This document shows, piece after piece, positions 18,062-28,360 of a stretch of DNA of 55,258 bases. The translations under genes and the position numbers were made by a program. The notes under the pieces are model-generated. The model saw only the letters and a list, made by a program, of their open reading frames with translations. It was not told where the DNA came from and ran no database searches. Within the stretch, counting starts at the first letter, position 1. Each line of letters begins with the position of its first letter. This DNA comes from Chloroflexota bacterium (lineage in GTDB: Bacteria > Chloroflexota > Anaerolineae > Anaerolineales > Anaerolineaceae): contig JAMCRR010000172.1 in NCBI GenBank assembly GCA_023381565.1, forward strand, positions 1 through 55,258. The letters are read 5' to 3'.

Positions 18062-19110
18062 ACCCCGCCGCAATTCAATCCCGCTTTCTGCGTGCCTGCC
18101 ACCGCCTGCCGGTTGATCGCACGCCCGTATGGTTCATGCGCCAGGCCGGCCGCTATCTGCCCGAGTACCGTGCTGTGCGCGCTCGCTATTCGCTGCTCGA
18201 GATCTGCGCCCAGCCCGAGCTGGCTGCTGAGGTCACCCTCCAACCGCTGCGCCTGCTGCCGGTGGATGCAGCCATCATTTTCGCCGATATCCTCCTGCCT
18301 TTGATCCCGATGGGCGTGCGCCTGGATTATTCCGCCGGGGAAGGCCCTGTGATCCATACACCGGTGAACTCTTACGCAGATGCCGCCGCTTTAAAACCGA
18401 TCGAGCCGCGCGAAGCACTCTCCAACGTCCTGGAAGCCATCCGCCTGGTGCGCCACGAGCTCAATGGAAAGGTGCCCCTGATTGGTTTTGCCGGCGGTCC
18501 ATTTACCCTGGCATGCTACCTGATCGAAGGCGGGTCTTCGCGCGGTTATTTGAAAACCAAGCAGATGATGTATGCCGAACCACACGCCTGGCGCCTTCTC
18601 ATGGGGAAACTGACCCGCGTGGTCACCGATTATTTGCTCGCCCAGGCCGATTCCGGCGCCCAGGTTGTGCAGCTTTTCGACAGCTGGGTTGGAACCCTCG
18701 GACCACAGGATTACCGCGAGTACGTGCTGCCTTATTCCCAGATTATCTTCCGTGCTTTGAAGGGCGCGCATATCCCGGCCATCCATTTCGGTACGGATAC
18801 CAGCGCATTGCTGCCAATGATGAGAGAAGCCGGAGGCGACGTCATCGGTTTGGATTGGCGCGTTTCTTTGGACCAGGCCTGGAATATGCTCGGCCCCGAT
18901 GTAGGCGTGCAGGGCAACCTGGACCCCGCGGCCCTTTTCGCGCCCAAGCCCGAGATCGGCCGGCGTGTTGTCTCCATCCTGGAGCAGGCCGGGGGGCGTC
19001 CTGGGCACATCTTCAACCTGGGCCACGGCGTTCTCCCGGATACCCCCATAGAAAATGTTCTCACGGTCATCGAGCTGGTCCATGAATTTTCGAAAGGAGC
19101 ACGATCTTGA
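18052..19110 (+). CDS. hemE: Uroporphyrinogen decarboxylase
   Basis: Removes four carboxyls from uroporphyrinogen III to give coproporphyrinogen III. 352 residues with the signature RQAGRYLPEYRAVR near residues 26-39, the Asp of FADILLP and GFAGGPFTLACYLIEGG. Cofactor-independent TIM barrel, cytoplasmic. Overlaps hemQ (10 bp) and hemH (4 bp). Confidence 0.97.
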   Translation: MEINPAAIQSRFLRACHRLPVDRTPVWFMRQAGRYLPEYRAVRARYSLLEICAQPELAAEVTLQPLRLLPVDAAIIFADILLPLIPMGVRLDYSAGEGPVIHTPVNSYADAAALKPIEPREALSNVLEAIRLVRHELNGKVPLIGFAGGPFTLACYLIEGGSSRGYLKTKQMMYAEPHAWRLLMGKLTRVVTDYLLAQADSGAQVVQLFDSWVGTLGPQDYREYVLPYSQIIFRALKGAHIPAIHFGTDTSALLPMMREAGGDVIGLDWRVSLDQAWNMLGPDVGVQGNLDPAALFAPKPEIGRRVVSILEQAGGRPGHIFNLGHGVLPDTPIENVLTVIELVHEFSKGARS

Positions 19111-20039
19111 ATTATATCGGTGTGTTAGTCATGGCTTATGGTGGGCCGAGCAAGCTGGAAGATGTAGAGTCTTATCTAAAAGATGTGCGCGGAGGACGCC
19201 CAACCTCGCCTGAGGTTTTGGAAGAAATGACCGAGCGCTACCGTAAAATCGGCGGGATTTCCCCGATTCTGGCCAATACACAGGCCCAGGCAGCCGCCCT
19301 GGAGGCTGTCCTCTACCGGAAATCCAAACGGGCTGAACCGGCGTTCAAGACCATCGCCGGCATGCGCCACTGGCGCCCCTACATCAGCGAAGCGCTGGCC
19401 GAGATGGAAGGTTTTGGCATCCGCCAGGCAGTCGGGCTGGTCATGGCGCCGCACTATTCCCGCATGAGCGTCGGAATGTATTATCAAAGGGCAGAAGAAG
19501 TGCATTCATCGATCGAGATTGCCCGCATTGAAAGCTGGCATCTGCTGCCCGGCTATCTGGATGCACTGACTACCCGCGTAAAGGCGGGGTTGGAGAAATT
19601 CCCTTCCGATGTTCGCTCTGAGGTGCCCATCATCTTCACCGCCCACAGCCTCCCCGAACGGATTCTTGCCCTGGGAGACCCTTATCGCGACCAACTGATG
19701 GAGACGGTGAACGCCGTGATGGAACGCCTTGGCCCTCGCCCCCACGAGTTTGCCTTCCAATCCGCCGCCATGACCCCTGACCCCTGGCTGGGTCCGGACG
19801 CCGGGGAGGTGATCCAGAAGCTGGCCGGCCAGGGGCAGAAAAACGTGCTCATCGCTCCCATCGGGTTTGTGACCGAGCATGTCGAGATCCTTTACGACGT
19901 GGACATAGAATACCGCCAGCAAGCGGAGAAGCTGGGCATGCGCTTCGAACGCATCGAGCTGGTCAATGCAGCTCCCGAAATGATCGACTCGCTGGCCGGG
20001 TTGGTGCGCCAGAAGGCGCAGGAGGCAGGCTGGCTGTGA
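19107..20039 (+). CDS. hemH: Ferrochelatase (coproporphyrin type)
   Basis: Inserts ferrous iron into the porphyrin. 310 residues, the length of the Gram-positive coproporphyrin ferrochelatases (B. subtilis HemH/CpfC). Catalytic H180 in FTAHSLPER and E260 in GFVTEHVEILYDVD match B. subtilis His183 and Glu264. No extra C-terminal iron-sulfur cysteines are present. With HemQ in the same operon, the substrate is most likely coproporphyrin III, giving coproheme. Its TGA stop overlaps the GTG start of hemY. Confidence 0.94.
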   Translation: MNYIGVLVMAYGGPSKLEDVESYLKDVRGGRPTSPEVLEEMTERYRKIGGISPILANTQAQAAALEAVLYRKSKRAEPAFKTIAGMRHWRPYISEALAEMEGFGIRQAVGLVMAPHYSRMSVGMYYQRAEEVHSSIEIARIESWHLLPGYLDALTTRVKAGLEKFPSDVRSEVPIIFTAHSLPERILALGDPYRDQLMETVNAVMERLGPRPHEFAFQSAAMTPDPWLGPDAGEVIQKLAGQGQKNVLIAPIGFVTEHVEILYDVDIEYRQQAEKLGMRFERIELVNAAPEMIDSLAGLVRQKAQEAGWL

Positions 20040-21466
20040 ACCAGGCTGCGCGGGTGGTGATCGTTGGCGGTGGGATTGCCGGCCTGGCAGCGGCTTATTA
20101 CCTGCAGGCGTTCGCCCCCGGGCAGGCTCTGACACTGATCGAAGGGGAGAGTCGCATGGGCGGAAAGATCGCAACCGATGCGCAGGACGGCTTTGTTATC
20201 GAGGGCGGTCCCGATTCCTTCCTCTCCTCAAAACCCGGAGCGCTCGATCTGTGCCGGGAACTGGGGTTGGAGGATCGCCTGGTCGGGCCAAATGAAGCGC
20301 AGCACCGCACGTACATCTTGCACGGCAAGCATCTCTACGATCTGCCGGAGGGGTTAACCGGACTGATTCCCTCGCGCTTCAGCCCTATGCTCAAGACCAG
20401 CCTGCTATCCCCCGCCGGAAAGCTGCGCCTGTTCGCAGAGCCAGTTATTCCTCCCGCAAAAGACTCCCGGGAAGAATCGCTTGCCGGATTTTTCCGGCGG
20501 CGCCTGGGAGGCGAAACATACGACCGGCTGGTCGAGCCTCTGGTAAGCGGCGTCTTTGCCGGAGACGGCGACAGGCTGAGCCTGGATGCCACCTACCCCT
20601 CGATGCGCAGGCTCGAGCTCGAGCACGGCAGTCTGGTGCGTGGCGCAATCTCCATGCGCATGCATCTCAATTCAGCCCCTAAACCGACTGCCCGCAAACC
20701 GGCTTTTCTCACTCTGCCGGGAGGCCTGGCTGAAATTCCTGCGGCCCTGGTCGCCCACTTGAAGGGGATCGACTTGCGCCTGAAGAGTGCTATCGATCAA
20801 CTCGAAGCGGGTTCTGACGGAGGATACCACCTGGTTTTGCGCAGCGGCGAAACCTTGCGGGCCAACGTTGTAATCCTGGCGCTGCCGGCTTACGTGTCTG
20901 CCGGCCTCACCGCCAGCCTCAATCCCCGCCTGTCCGGTGCATTGAACGGCATCCCCTATGCCTCGACGGCCACCGTATCCCTGGGATACCGCGTGGAGGA
21001 TATTCCCCGCCCGCTCAACGGCTACGGTTACGTGATCCCAAAGATCGAAGGCCGCCCGATATTAGCCTGCACCTGGACATCATCCAAATTCTCGGGACGC
21101 GCTCCCCAGGGGTACGCGTTGATCCGTCTCTTCATCGGCCGCCACGGGCAAGAGCAGCTGCTGGACAAACCGGACCAGGAACTGGTCAACCTGGCTCGCC
21201 AGGAGTTGGGCGAAACGCTAGGAATTACCGCCCCACCCGTTCTAACCCGCCTCTTCCGCTGGCCCAAAGCCCTCGCGCAGTATACTCTGGGCCACCTCAG
21301 CCGGTTGGAAACGATCCAGCGCGAGCTGGGCAGCCAGTCCGGCCTGTTCCTGGCTGGCAGCGCGTATCAAGGCGTCGGCATCCCTGACTGCATCGCCTCC
21401 GGAAAGATGGCTGCCAAAGCCGCCATCGCTTATATTCAATCTCAACCACAGGGCATCGCATCATGA
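20036..21466 (+). CDS. hemY: Coproporphyrinogen III oxidase / protoporphyrinogen oxidase family (HemY)
   Basis: FAD-dependent six-electron oxidation of the porphyrinogen. 476 residues; N-terminal dinucleotide fold [17 protein letters not shown] (residues 7-23), then [19 protein letters not shown], and C-terminal [21 protein letters not shown], the FAD-binding close of the family. In operons with hemQ it acts as CgoX on coproporphyrinogen III. GTG start overlapping hemH; stop overlaps hemL start (ATGA). Confidence 0.94.
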   Translation: MNQAARVVIVGGGIAGLAAAYYLQAFAPGQALTLIEGESRMGGKIATDAQDGFVIEGGPDSFLSSKPGALDLCRELGLEDRLVGPNEAQHRTYILHGKHLYDLPEGLTGLIPSRFSPMLKTSLLSPAGKLRLFAEPVIPPAKDSREESLAGFFRRRLGGETYDRLVEPLVSGVFAGDGDRLSLDATYPSMRRLELEHGSLVRGAISMRMHLNSAPKPTARKPAFLTLPGGLAEIPAALVAHLKGIDLRLKSAIDQLEAGSDGGYHLVLRSGETLRANVVILALPAYVSAGLTASLNPRLSGALNGIPYASTATVSLGYRVEDIPRPLNGYGYVIPKIEGRPILACTWTSSKFSGRAPQGYALIRLFIGRHGQEQLLDKPDQELVNLARQELGETLGITAPPVLTRLFRWPKALAQYTLGHLSRLETIQRELGSQSGLFLAGSAYQGVGIPDCIASGKMAAKAAIAYIQSQPQGIAS

Positions 21467-22755
21467 ACACTTCTCTCTCATCGGATTGGTTTGCCAGAGC
21501 AAAGACTTTACTGCCGGGCGGTGTGGATTCGCCCGTGCGCGCCTTCCGGGGCGTAGGCGGCTCTCCCTTGTTCATCGAACGGGGAGAAGGCGCCTACCTG
21601 GTCGATGTGGACGGCAACCGCTTTATCGATTACGTACTGTCCTGGGGCCCGCTGATTCTGGGGCATGCTCACCCTCGGCTTGTGGCGGCAATCACGGCCG
21701 CAGCGGGAAAAGGCACCAGCTTCGGCGCCCCCAGCCCGCTGGAAGTGGAGCTGGCGCAGCTCATCGTGGGTTTCTACCCGGCCATCGAGATGCTGCGCTT
21801 CGTTAATTCGGGCACCGAAGCCACCATGTCGGCGCTGCGCCTGGCGCGCGCCTTCACCGGGCGGAACAAGATCGTCAAGTTCGAGGGTTGCTATCACGGG
21901 CATGCTGACCTCCTCCTGGTCAAAGCAGGTTCAGGCGTGGCCACCCTGGGGCTGCCCGATTCTCCGGGTGTTCCCCCTTCAGCGGTGGAAGATACCCTGG
22001 TGGCGCCGTTCAACGACCTCGACGCCGTTCACGCGCTATTCGAGGCACACCCCGGCGAGATCGCCGCTGTGATTGTCGAGCCGGTTGCCGGAAACATGGG
22101 CGTGGTCCCACCCCAGCCGGGGTTTCTGCAGGGGCTGAGCGACCTGGCTCATGATCATGGCGCTCTGCTGATCTTCGATGAGGTGATGACCGGTTTTCGC
22201 GTCCACCCTGGCGGTGCGCAGGCTCTCTATGGTGTAAAACCCGATCTGACCACGCTGGGCAAGGTGATCGGCGGGGGGCTTCCGGTCGGCGCCTACGGCG
22301 GGCGCCGGGAGATCATGGAACGGGTAGCGCCCTCCGGGCCGGTTTACCAGGCCGGGACGCTTTCTGGCAACCCATTAGCGATGACGGCCGGCATCGTTAC
22401 TCTGGGCGAGCTGCGCAAAGCGGGAACCTGGGAGGGATTGGCGGCGACCGCCGCTGCCCTCGAGGAGGGCATTCGCGAGGCGATCGAAGGGAGCAGCGCT
22501 CGGGCAGTCTTCCAGCGTGTGGGAACCATGTTCACACTGTTCTTCTGCCCTGATCCGGTGATCAACTGGTCCTCCGCAAAAGCTGCGGATACGAAGGCCT
22601 ACGCCGCGTTCTTCCACACCATGCTCGAGCAGGGCATCTACCTGGCGCCATCACAGTTCGAAGCCGGTTTTCTATCGACTGCACACGGTCCGGAAGAGGT
22701 GCGCAAGACCATTGAAGCAACACGTAAAACCCTGGTTAAGGTAGCCAGTTCGTAG
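21463..22755 (+). CDS. hemL: Glutamate-1-semialdehyde 2,1-aminomutase
   Basis: Pyridoxal-phosphate enzyme that makes 5-aminolevulinate, the second step of the C5 route. 430 residues; PLP lysine K267 in [18 protein letters not shown], cofactor Asp in [10 protein letters not shown], and the gating loop [18 protein letters not shown]. Though it acts second, the gene is last in the operon. A terminator-like region follows about 45 bp after the stop. Confidence 0.97.
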   Translation: MNTSLSSDWFARAKTLLPGGVDSPVRAFRGVGGSPLFIERGEGAYLVDVDGNRFIDYVLSWGPLILGHAHPRLVAAITAAAGKGTSFGAPSPLEVELAQLIVGFYPAIEMLRFVNSGTEATMSALRLARAFTGRNKIVKFEGCYHGHADLLLVKAGSGVATLGLPDSPGVPPSAVEDTLVAPFNDLDAVHALFEAHPGEIAAVIVEPVAGNMGVVPPQPGFLQGLSDLAHDHGALLIFDEVMTGFRVHPGGAQALYGVKPDLTTLGKVIGGGLPVGAYGGRREIMERVAPSGPVYQAGTLSGNPLAMTAGIVTLGELRKAGTWEGLAATAAALEEGIREAIEGSSARAVFQRVGTMFTLFFCPDPVINWSSAKAADTKAYAAFFHTMLEQGIYLAPSQFEAGFLSTAHGPEEVRKTIEATRKTLVKVASS

Positions 22756-22797
22756 GACAAGATTGCCTCCTGTCCGAGTTGAGCGAGTAAGAAACCG

Positions 22798-22857
22798 CAG
22801 GGCCGCATATTAATTTCAACCCTACCTTGAAGGGTTCTTTGCGCCACCCTTTTTTTT
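22798..22857 (+). terminator. Probable terminator of the heme operon
   Basis: A hairpin AACCCT-N7-AGGGTT (22818-22836) lies inside a possible outer stem that ends just before a run of eight T (22850-22857). The stems are short, so confidence is moderate. Confidence 0.5.
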
Positions 22858-22889
22858 GTCTGCCTCAAGTCGACCAGGCTACGCGTGTT

Positions 22890-23456
22890 TTATCGACCCA
22901 ACATGCCGCGCACCGCCCCATATCCGACCCAAACCAGCCCGACTGCCGCAGCAACTCCCAGGATGAAGGTAAAGATAACCACAATGCCCATCAAGATACA
23001 GGATATTCCCCACATGCGGTGGCTACCCAACCGGCCATAAAGCCAGGCGCCCAGGGTGGTAAACACCAGGTTCAGGACCATGTCTGTCAAACTGCTGGCG
23101 AGTACCAGCGGCAGTCCGATCAGGATTGCACCGAACGAAAGCGGTGTCAGGATCACAAAATCAATCAGGGTAACCGCATTCGATAAGACAATGCCTGTCC
23201 AGACCGCCGATAAGGCGCCACGGCGGGCATATTCCCCCGCACCGGCGTTAGCGTAGCGTGGATCTTCCCGCAAGTACCTGCCAGCCAATACCCCCTGCAC
23301 GTAATAGGTCACGACGGCGATTGGGACGGTCAGCACATAACCGATGCCTGGGATCACGTCGCTGAGAATCTCCAGGATCACCACCACCGGCGAAACCACC
23401 AGAGCTGCGCGCACATCTGGCCGGTATTTCTTAACTCCTGTTTCAAGTGTAGCCAC
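22890..23456 (-). CDS. Multi-pass membrane protein of unknown function
   Basis: 188 residues from GTG at 23456, chosen because AAGGATAG lies 7 bases upstream; the open frame extends further but that part looks non-coding. It has four to five hydrophobic segments (for example VVVILEILSDVIPGIGYVLT and a C-terminal glycine-rich helix pair) and a polar loop AGRYLREDPRYANAGAGEYARR. I do not recognise the family. Convergent with the heme operon. Confidence 0.65.
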   Translation of the reverse strand: MATLETGVKKYRPDVRAALVVSPVVVILEILSDVIPGIGYVLTVPIAVVTYYVQGVLAGRYLREDPRYANAGAGEYARRGALSAVWTGIVLSNAVTLIDFVILTPLSFGAILIGLPLVLASSLTDMVLNLVFTTLGAWLYGRLGSHRMWGISCILMGIVVIFTFILGVAAAVGLVWVGYGAVRGMLGR

Positions 23457-23648
23457 AGTTCTATCCTTCTTTTCCCATCCTATCCCCTGGTATCCTTCGT
23501 GTAAAAAGCATAGGACCTTGGGAAAGCGGTTTAATTTTATCCGCACAATCCTAAAAGGACCACAATCCAGGAGCTTGGCGCGATAATTGAACTGCTTGGT
23601 CCTGTTGTTTTTTCAAAAGACCCATCTGCTTTCGTTAAGGGGACGATC

Positions 23649-25883
23649 ATGAACTCAGGGCTTTTTCACAGAATAAGCTTCTGGCTGACCCGGTTCATCC
23701 CCGGTCCCTACGCCTGGAGGGGAGCTGCTTATGGCCTGTTCGCCCTGCTGGCCGTTTTCGCGGCATATGTCGCCTACACCCTGTTGGACGTTCCTGGACC
23801 CAATGGGGGTACGGTCGTGGGTCTGGCCGTGGTTCTGGCGGTGTGTTTGCTTGCCGGAGGGGTGGCCGTTCTACTGGCGGTTGTCGTCAGGCATTTGCCA
23901 TCGTTTTTTATATGGGCATTCACCAGTACGGCCTTATTTTTCTTCGGAGCGCTGGTTTTCCAGGCCGGAGCCAACATCGTCACATTAACAATGCTGTATT
24001 TCCTCCTTGCTGCTGCTTTGACAGGCGCCGGTGCCTGGACGCTCATCCGCGTGGGCTTTAAGAACCTGATCCTGCGCCGGCGGGTCATGGCGCTGGCCGG
24101 TCTTGCGGTCGGCCTGGGGATGCTCGCCTGGGGAGTCATCTGGGTTCTGGATCCAGGAACCCCATCTACACTCCTGGCTGATGCTGCTGGCGGTTCGGCA
24201 TCTACCATCCCGGTTCTCAACCTGCCCGATCCTTCCCTTCCGGGGAAGTACCCGGTACGCAGCCTGAGCTACGGCTCGGGCGATGACCTGCACCGGCCCG
24301 AGTATGCTGACCAGGCTGCTATCATCACGCCTCGCGTCGACGGCTCGGCGTTCATCGCCGGGTGGGACGGCCCTTCAGGGTGGTTGCGCACGCGCTATTG
24401 GGGTTTCGATGCCACCTACCTTCCGCTCAACGGGCGAGTCTGGTACCCGGCCGGCGAGGGACCATTTCCCATAGTGCTGGCGATCCATGGAAACCACCCC
24501 ATGGAAGACTACTCCGATTCCGGCTATGCATACCTGGGCGAGCTTCTGGCCAGCCGCGGGTTTATCTTCGTCTCCGTGGATGAAAATTTCCTCAACATTG
24601 CCCCCATGGCGGATATGCTCAGCCCCTCGTTCTCCGGCCTGATCAACGAAAATGACGCCCGCGCCTGGGTTGTGCTGGAGCACCTGCGCATGTGGCGGGC
24701 TTGGCAGGCTGCTCCGCAGAACCCATTCTACGGGAAAATCAACCTGGAGCAGGTCGGGCTGATCGGCCATTCGCGCGGCGGCAGCGCAGTAGCGATCGCC
24801 GCCGCATTCAACCGGCTGCCCTATGATCCCGACAATGCCAAAATTCGCTTCGATTATAACTTTGGCATCCGTGGGGTTTTCGCCATCGCCCCCACCGAGG
24901 GACCGTATTATCCGGGCGGGCGAGGCGCCTCATTAGAAAACATCAATTACTTTGTGATCCAGGGTGCTCAGGATGCAGACCTGCCTTCTTTCGAGGGTTT
25001 AGACCAGTACGCCAGGGTCAAATTTACCGATCAGAACTACTGGTTCAAAGGGGGATTGTATATCTCCGGCGCCAACCACAACCAGTTTAATACCGTATGG
25101 GGAAAGATGGACCGGAGCAGGATCAACGGCCTGCTCTTGAACCTGGAGCAGCTCCTGCCCGCCACTCAACAGCAGCAGATCGCCAACATCTATGTCTCTG
25201 CGTTTTTCGAAACCGCTCTAAAAGGTGAGCAAGGATACATTCCTTTACTGCAGGACCATCGAAATGGAGCAGACTGGCTGCCGCAAACAGTCTACATCAG
25301 CCGTTTCGTCGATTCTACTTACCACTACCTGAGCACTTACGAGGAAGATGTCAATCTGGCAACGACCACGGCCTCCGGCGGAACGATCTCTGCCGCGAAT
25401 CTGTCATCCTGGAAAGAAAAACTCATCCCGCTGAGATATATCAGCCAGCAAACCAGCGCAGTATATCTGGGTTGGGAGGAAACAATCAGCAAAGCTGCTT
25501 ACACCCTGAGCCTTCCAAGCGATGGATTTGAGCTAACCCCACACAGCACCCTGACCTTTGCCCTGGCAGATGCCCAGGGCAGGCAGAGTGATCCCATCGA
25601 CCTGACTATCGAGCTGGTTGATAGGGGAGGGCAAATTACCCGCCTGCCGCTTTGCTCGGTTGCCTGTTTGCAGCCGCAGCTACACGCTAACCCGTATAAA
25701 ACCGGCTTGACCACAAGCCATCTTTCTGCCGAAACCATCTTACAAAGCTTCGCACTGCCCCTTCAAGCCTTCCGAACATCTAACCCGCAATTCGACCCAC
25801 CAGACCTGGCGGAGATCCGCTTCATTTTCGACCGCACACCGCAAGGGGCGGTCTACCTGGATGACGTGGGCTTTCGGGAGTAG
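23649..25883 (+). CDS. Membrane-anchored alpha/beta hydrolase
   Basis: 744 residues. The first about 180 contain five hydrophobic helices; a large globular part follows. HGNHPMEDY near the oxyanion position and the nucleophile elbow GHSRGGS with S374 mark an alpha/beta hydrolase, and GANHNQFN may carry the catalytic His. The last about 200 residues look beta-rich. It resembles PHB-depolymerase/chlorophyllase-like esterases only broadly. The large domain probably faces outside the membrane. Substrate unknown. Confidence 0.75.
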   Translation: MNSGLFHRISFWLTRFIPGPYAWRGAAYGLFALLAVFAAYVAYTLLDVPGPNGGTVVGLAVVLAVCLLAGGVAVLLAVVVRHLPSFFIWAFTSTALFFFGALVFQAGANIVTLTMLYFLLAAALTGAGAWTLIRVGFKNLILRRRVMALAGLAVGLGMLAWGVIWVLDPGTPSTLLADAAGGSASTIPVLNLPDPSLPGKYPVRSLSYGSGDDLHRPEYADQAAIITPRVDGSAFIAGWDGPSGWLRTRYWGFDATYLPLNGRVWYPAGEGPFPIVLAIHGNHPMEDYSDSGYAYLGELLASRGFIFVSVDENFLNIAPMADMLSPSFSGLINENDARAWVVLEHLRMWRAWQAAPQNPFYGKINLEQVGLIGHSRGGSAVAIAAAFNRLPYDPDNAKIRFDYNFGIRGVFAIAPTEGPYYPGGRGASLENINYFVIQGAQDADLPSFEGLDQYARVKFTDQNYWFKGGLYISGANHNQFNTVWGKMDRSRINGLLLNLEQLLPATQQQQIANIYVSAFFETALKGEQGYIPLLQDHRNGADWLPQTVYISRFVDSTYHYLSTYEEDVNLATTTASGGTISAANLSSWKEKLIPLRYISQQTSAVYLGWEETISKAAYTLSLPSDGFELTPHSTLTFALADAQGRQSDPIDLTIELVDRGGQITRLPLCSVACLQPQLHANPYKTGLTTSHLSAETILQSFALPLQAFRTSNPQFDPPDLAEIRFIFDRTPQGAVYLDDVGFRE

Positions 25884-25947
25884 CGCTGATTATAGGGTCA
25901 GTGGCCCTAATTGCTACAGACCATATCTACTTCACGCAAATAATGCT

Positions 25948-26949
25948 ATGAAACCTAAATATTACCTTGGCGCTGACGTGAGCGGATCGAAGATTAGCTT
26001 GTTGATAGCCGATGAAACCGGCCAGGTAATCGGTTTCGGCCAATCCATGCCTGGAAACCACGAAGGGGTGGGGTACGATGACCTGACTGGCGCTTTGATA
26101 GCAGCATTAAGGCAAGCTCTTCCACCAGAGATAACCCCCGATCAGATTGCGGGCGCCGGATTTGGGGTGGGAGGGTATGATTTTCCTTCCGAAACAAAAG
26201 ATACTTTTGAGGCAATTGCCGGGTTAGGGTTAAATGCGTCTGTCGCCGCCGCCAACCTTGCCCTGATCGTCTTACTAGCCGGATCGGCTAAAGGCTGGGG
26301 GGTGGCTGTTGTAGCAGACAGCGGGTGCAGCTGCTGGGGTTGGGATCAGACCCACCATCGGGTGGGCCAGTTCACCGGAGGCGGTGCCCGGATGGCAGGG
26401 GGCGCTGGCGCCAAGGACCTGGTCGACAAAGCCCTCCAGGGATTGGCTCATGATTGGACCGGGGGGAAGGAACCCTCAAAACTTGACGCGGCTATTATCC
26501 GGCATGCCGGCGCCTGCAGCCTGGGCGATTTGATTGAAGGATTGGCAGCAGGGCGTTACGTTTTAGGGGCTGAGGCTGCTGCATTGGTTTTTGAAACAGC
26601 CCGCCAGGGCGACACCGACGCAGTCGAGCTGATCCATTGGGTAGGCCGCGAAGTCGGCAAGATGGCAAACAGCGTCATTCGCCAGCTCAACTTCCAGGAG
26701 CTAGATTTTGAGATTGTTCTATCGGGGGAAATATTTTTGCAAGGGGGGTTGATGGTTACTGACCCGTTGTTGAGATCCATCCGCACCGTAGCCTCACGCG
26801 CCAGTTTAGTGCGCCTGACCTACCCTCCGGTGATTGGGGCGGTGCTGCTGGGGATGGAAGCCGCCGGATTAGCTCTAACCCCGGAGCTTCGGATAGGATT
26901 GGCTCATTCCTTAGCGGTTTACAGGCTTTCTGGACGCGTAGCTTCTTAG
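25948..26949 (+). CDS. BadF/BadG/BcrA/BcrD-type ATPase, N-acetylglucosamine kinase-like
   Basis: 333 residues of the ASKHA fold: phosphate-1 loop YYLGADVSGSKISLLIADE at the N terminus, VVADSGCSCWGWD and GGGARMAGG in the middle, LSGEIFLQGG near the C terminus. Single-gene members of this family are mostly sugar kinases (GlcNAc or glucosamine) rather than benzoyl-CoA reductase subunits. ATG at 25948 is used because the upstream in-frame extension overlaps the hydrolase gene and is not conserved in character. Confidence 0.8.
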   Translation: MKPKYYLGADVSGSKISLLIADETGQVIGFGQSMPGNHEGVGYDDLTGALIAALRQALPPEITPDQIAGAGFGVGGYDFPSETKDTFEAIAGLGLNASVAAANLALIVLLAGSAKGWGVAVVADSGCSCWGWDQTHHRVGQFTGGGARMAGGAGAKDLVDKALQGLAHDWTGGKEPSKLDAAIIRHAGACSLGDLIEGLAAGRYVLGAEAAALVFETARQGDTDAVELIHWVGREVGKMANSVIRQLNFQELDFEIVLSGEIFLQGGLMVTDPLLRSIRTVASRASLVRLTYPPVIGAVLLGMEAAGLALTPELRIGLAHSLAVYRLSGRVAS

Positions 26950-26970
26950 ACCAGCGTGCTGCCTATCCCT

Positions 26971-27744
26971 TCAGAACCTCAGAGATAAGCAGCTCAAGCC
27001 CCCATCCATCTTTCTGAACTCGGATACCTGCAAAGTCTGTACCCGGTATGTCAGGCGTTCCAGAGTTTCCTGGAAACGCGGGAAACCTTCGGGTAGAAGG
27101 ATCGTGCCGTTAATCAGGAGGCAGTTGGCGGCGTAGCTTTCGACGTCATCCACCGGGATGACTTCATATCCCTTGAATTGTGGCAGGTCGGCAATGCTCC
27201 GCAAGGCGGCAATACGTCCCTCCCCCAGGTACGCCAGGCTACTTTTCAAATGCAGCCTGAAGTGGGCAGCCGTTACGTCGACGAACGAACTCGTGAACCC
27301 TTCTTGAGCCAGGAAGCCTGCCAGCTGATGGGCGCCTTCCGCGTTGGTTCGCCGGGAAACCCCGATGAAGAAATGGTTCTCCGCCTGGCAAATATCGCCG
27401 CCTTCGAGCGTGCCTGGCTGTTGGATAGTATAGAACCTGGTGAAGAAAGGCGTCAACGCCTCTCGTATCGCTACCTCTTCCCCACACCGGCTGGGAGCGC
27501 CTGGATGGGTAATGACGGTAGAGTTCCCTGCCAGAACCGCCGTATCCTCCACGAAGGTTGAATCCGGGAAGAGGGGGTCTGGCGGCAGTGAGACTAGTTC
27601 TAAGCCACACCCCTGCAAAGCCTGGCAGTAGCCCGCGTGCTGGATCAGCGCCAGAGTATAGTCGGGCGCACCCAGCTTGGCCGTAGTCAAACCATCGGCA
27701 AAATTCAGAGGAGGTGTACGTACGAGAGCATGGGTAAAATTCAT
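26971..27744 (-). CDS. Dimethylarginine dimethylaminohydrolase-like amidinohydrolase
   Basis: 257 residues from ATG at 27744. Active-site pattern of the DDAH/arginine deiminase superfamily: substrate-binding PDSTFVEDTAV (D61, E66, D67), EGGDI (114-118), catalytic H165 in HLKSSLAYLG and nucleophile C252 in GGLSCLSLRF six residues from the end. DDAH releases dimethylamine and citrulline from methylated arginine; closely related bacterial enzymes act on other guanidino compounds, so substrate is inferred. Convergent with the kinase gene, 21 bp away. Confidence 0.87.
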   Translation of the reverse strand: MNFTHALVRTPPLNFADGLTTAKLGAPDYTLALIQHAGYCQALQGCGLELVSLPPDPLFPDSTFVEDTAVLAGNSTVITHPGAPSRCGEEVAIREALTPFFTRFYTIQQPGTLEGGDICQAENHFFIGVSRRTNAEGAHQLAGFLAQEGFTSSFVDVTAAHFRLHLKSSLAYLGEGRIAALRSIADLPQFKGYEVIPVDDVESYAANCLLINGTILLPEGFPRFQETLERLTYRVQTLQVSEFRKMDGGLSCLSLRF

Positions 27745-27834
27745 CGCCGGTCCAGGAACCTGAGCAAGTGTAACATGCGGACAGACGAAAGTCAAATCAA
27801 TCTGGCAGCCCCCATCAATACCAGACGGCGCCAA

Positions 27835-28335
27835 TCATTTTGTACTCTTAAAATTAATTCCAACATACCTGGCTTCGCTACCAAAGTGCACGCAAGACAG
27901 TATAGCCATCAGGATCAGTAGAAAGCGTGCCAGTAAGGAAGTCTCCACATCGGTAAAGAGGTTTTGCCCAAACCCAATCCACAGCAGCAATCCGACCCCA
28001 TAGGCGTTCAACACCAGGTCTACCCAATGAGATATCAACAGGCGCCTCCCCGTGCACAGGTTCGCGAGATGCAGGCTAAACGCAAAACCCAAATACAGGT
28101 TGATCCAGGGAAGGTAGCTGCTTGCCTGTGGATCGAGAGCATGGACCAGGCTTTTTCCCCCTATTGCCTGGGCCAGTGTCTCTATAAACGCAGGGAAATA
28201 ATTAACCAGCGCCGTCACAATCCCTACCAGACCCATCAGAAGAAGAGTCTGTTCCATCCGTAGGGTCTCCCCTTCCCGATCTAAGCGATGGTCCAGCCCA
28301 ATCTGCAAACCTGATATATCCTGATGATGCTCCAT
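27835..28335 (-). CDS. Small membrane protein, unknown function
   Basis: 166 residues from ATG at 28335; upstream frame looks non-coding. A polar N terminus (MEHHQDISGLQIGLDHRLDREGE cut at residue 20) is followed by four hydrophobic segments. No catalytic motif. It lies 25 bp downstream of the small gene at 28361-28606 and may share its transcript. Confidence 0.6.
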   Translation of the reverse strand: MEHHQDISGLQIGLDHRLDREGETLRMEQTLLLMGLVGIVTALVNYFPAFIETLAQAIGGKSLVHALDPQASSYLPWINLYLGFAFSLHLANLCTGRRLLISHWVDLVLNAYGVGLLLWIGFGQNLFTDVETSLLARFLLILMAILSCVHFGSEARYVGINFKSTK

Positions 28336-28360
28336 TTTTCTGCTCTGAGGCTGAGATTGC

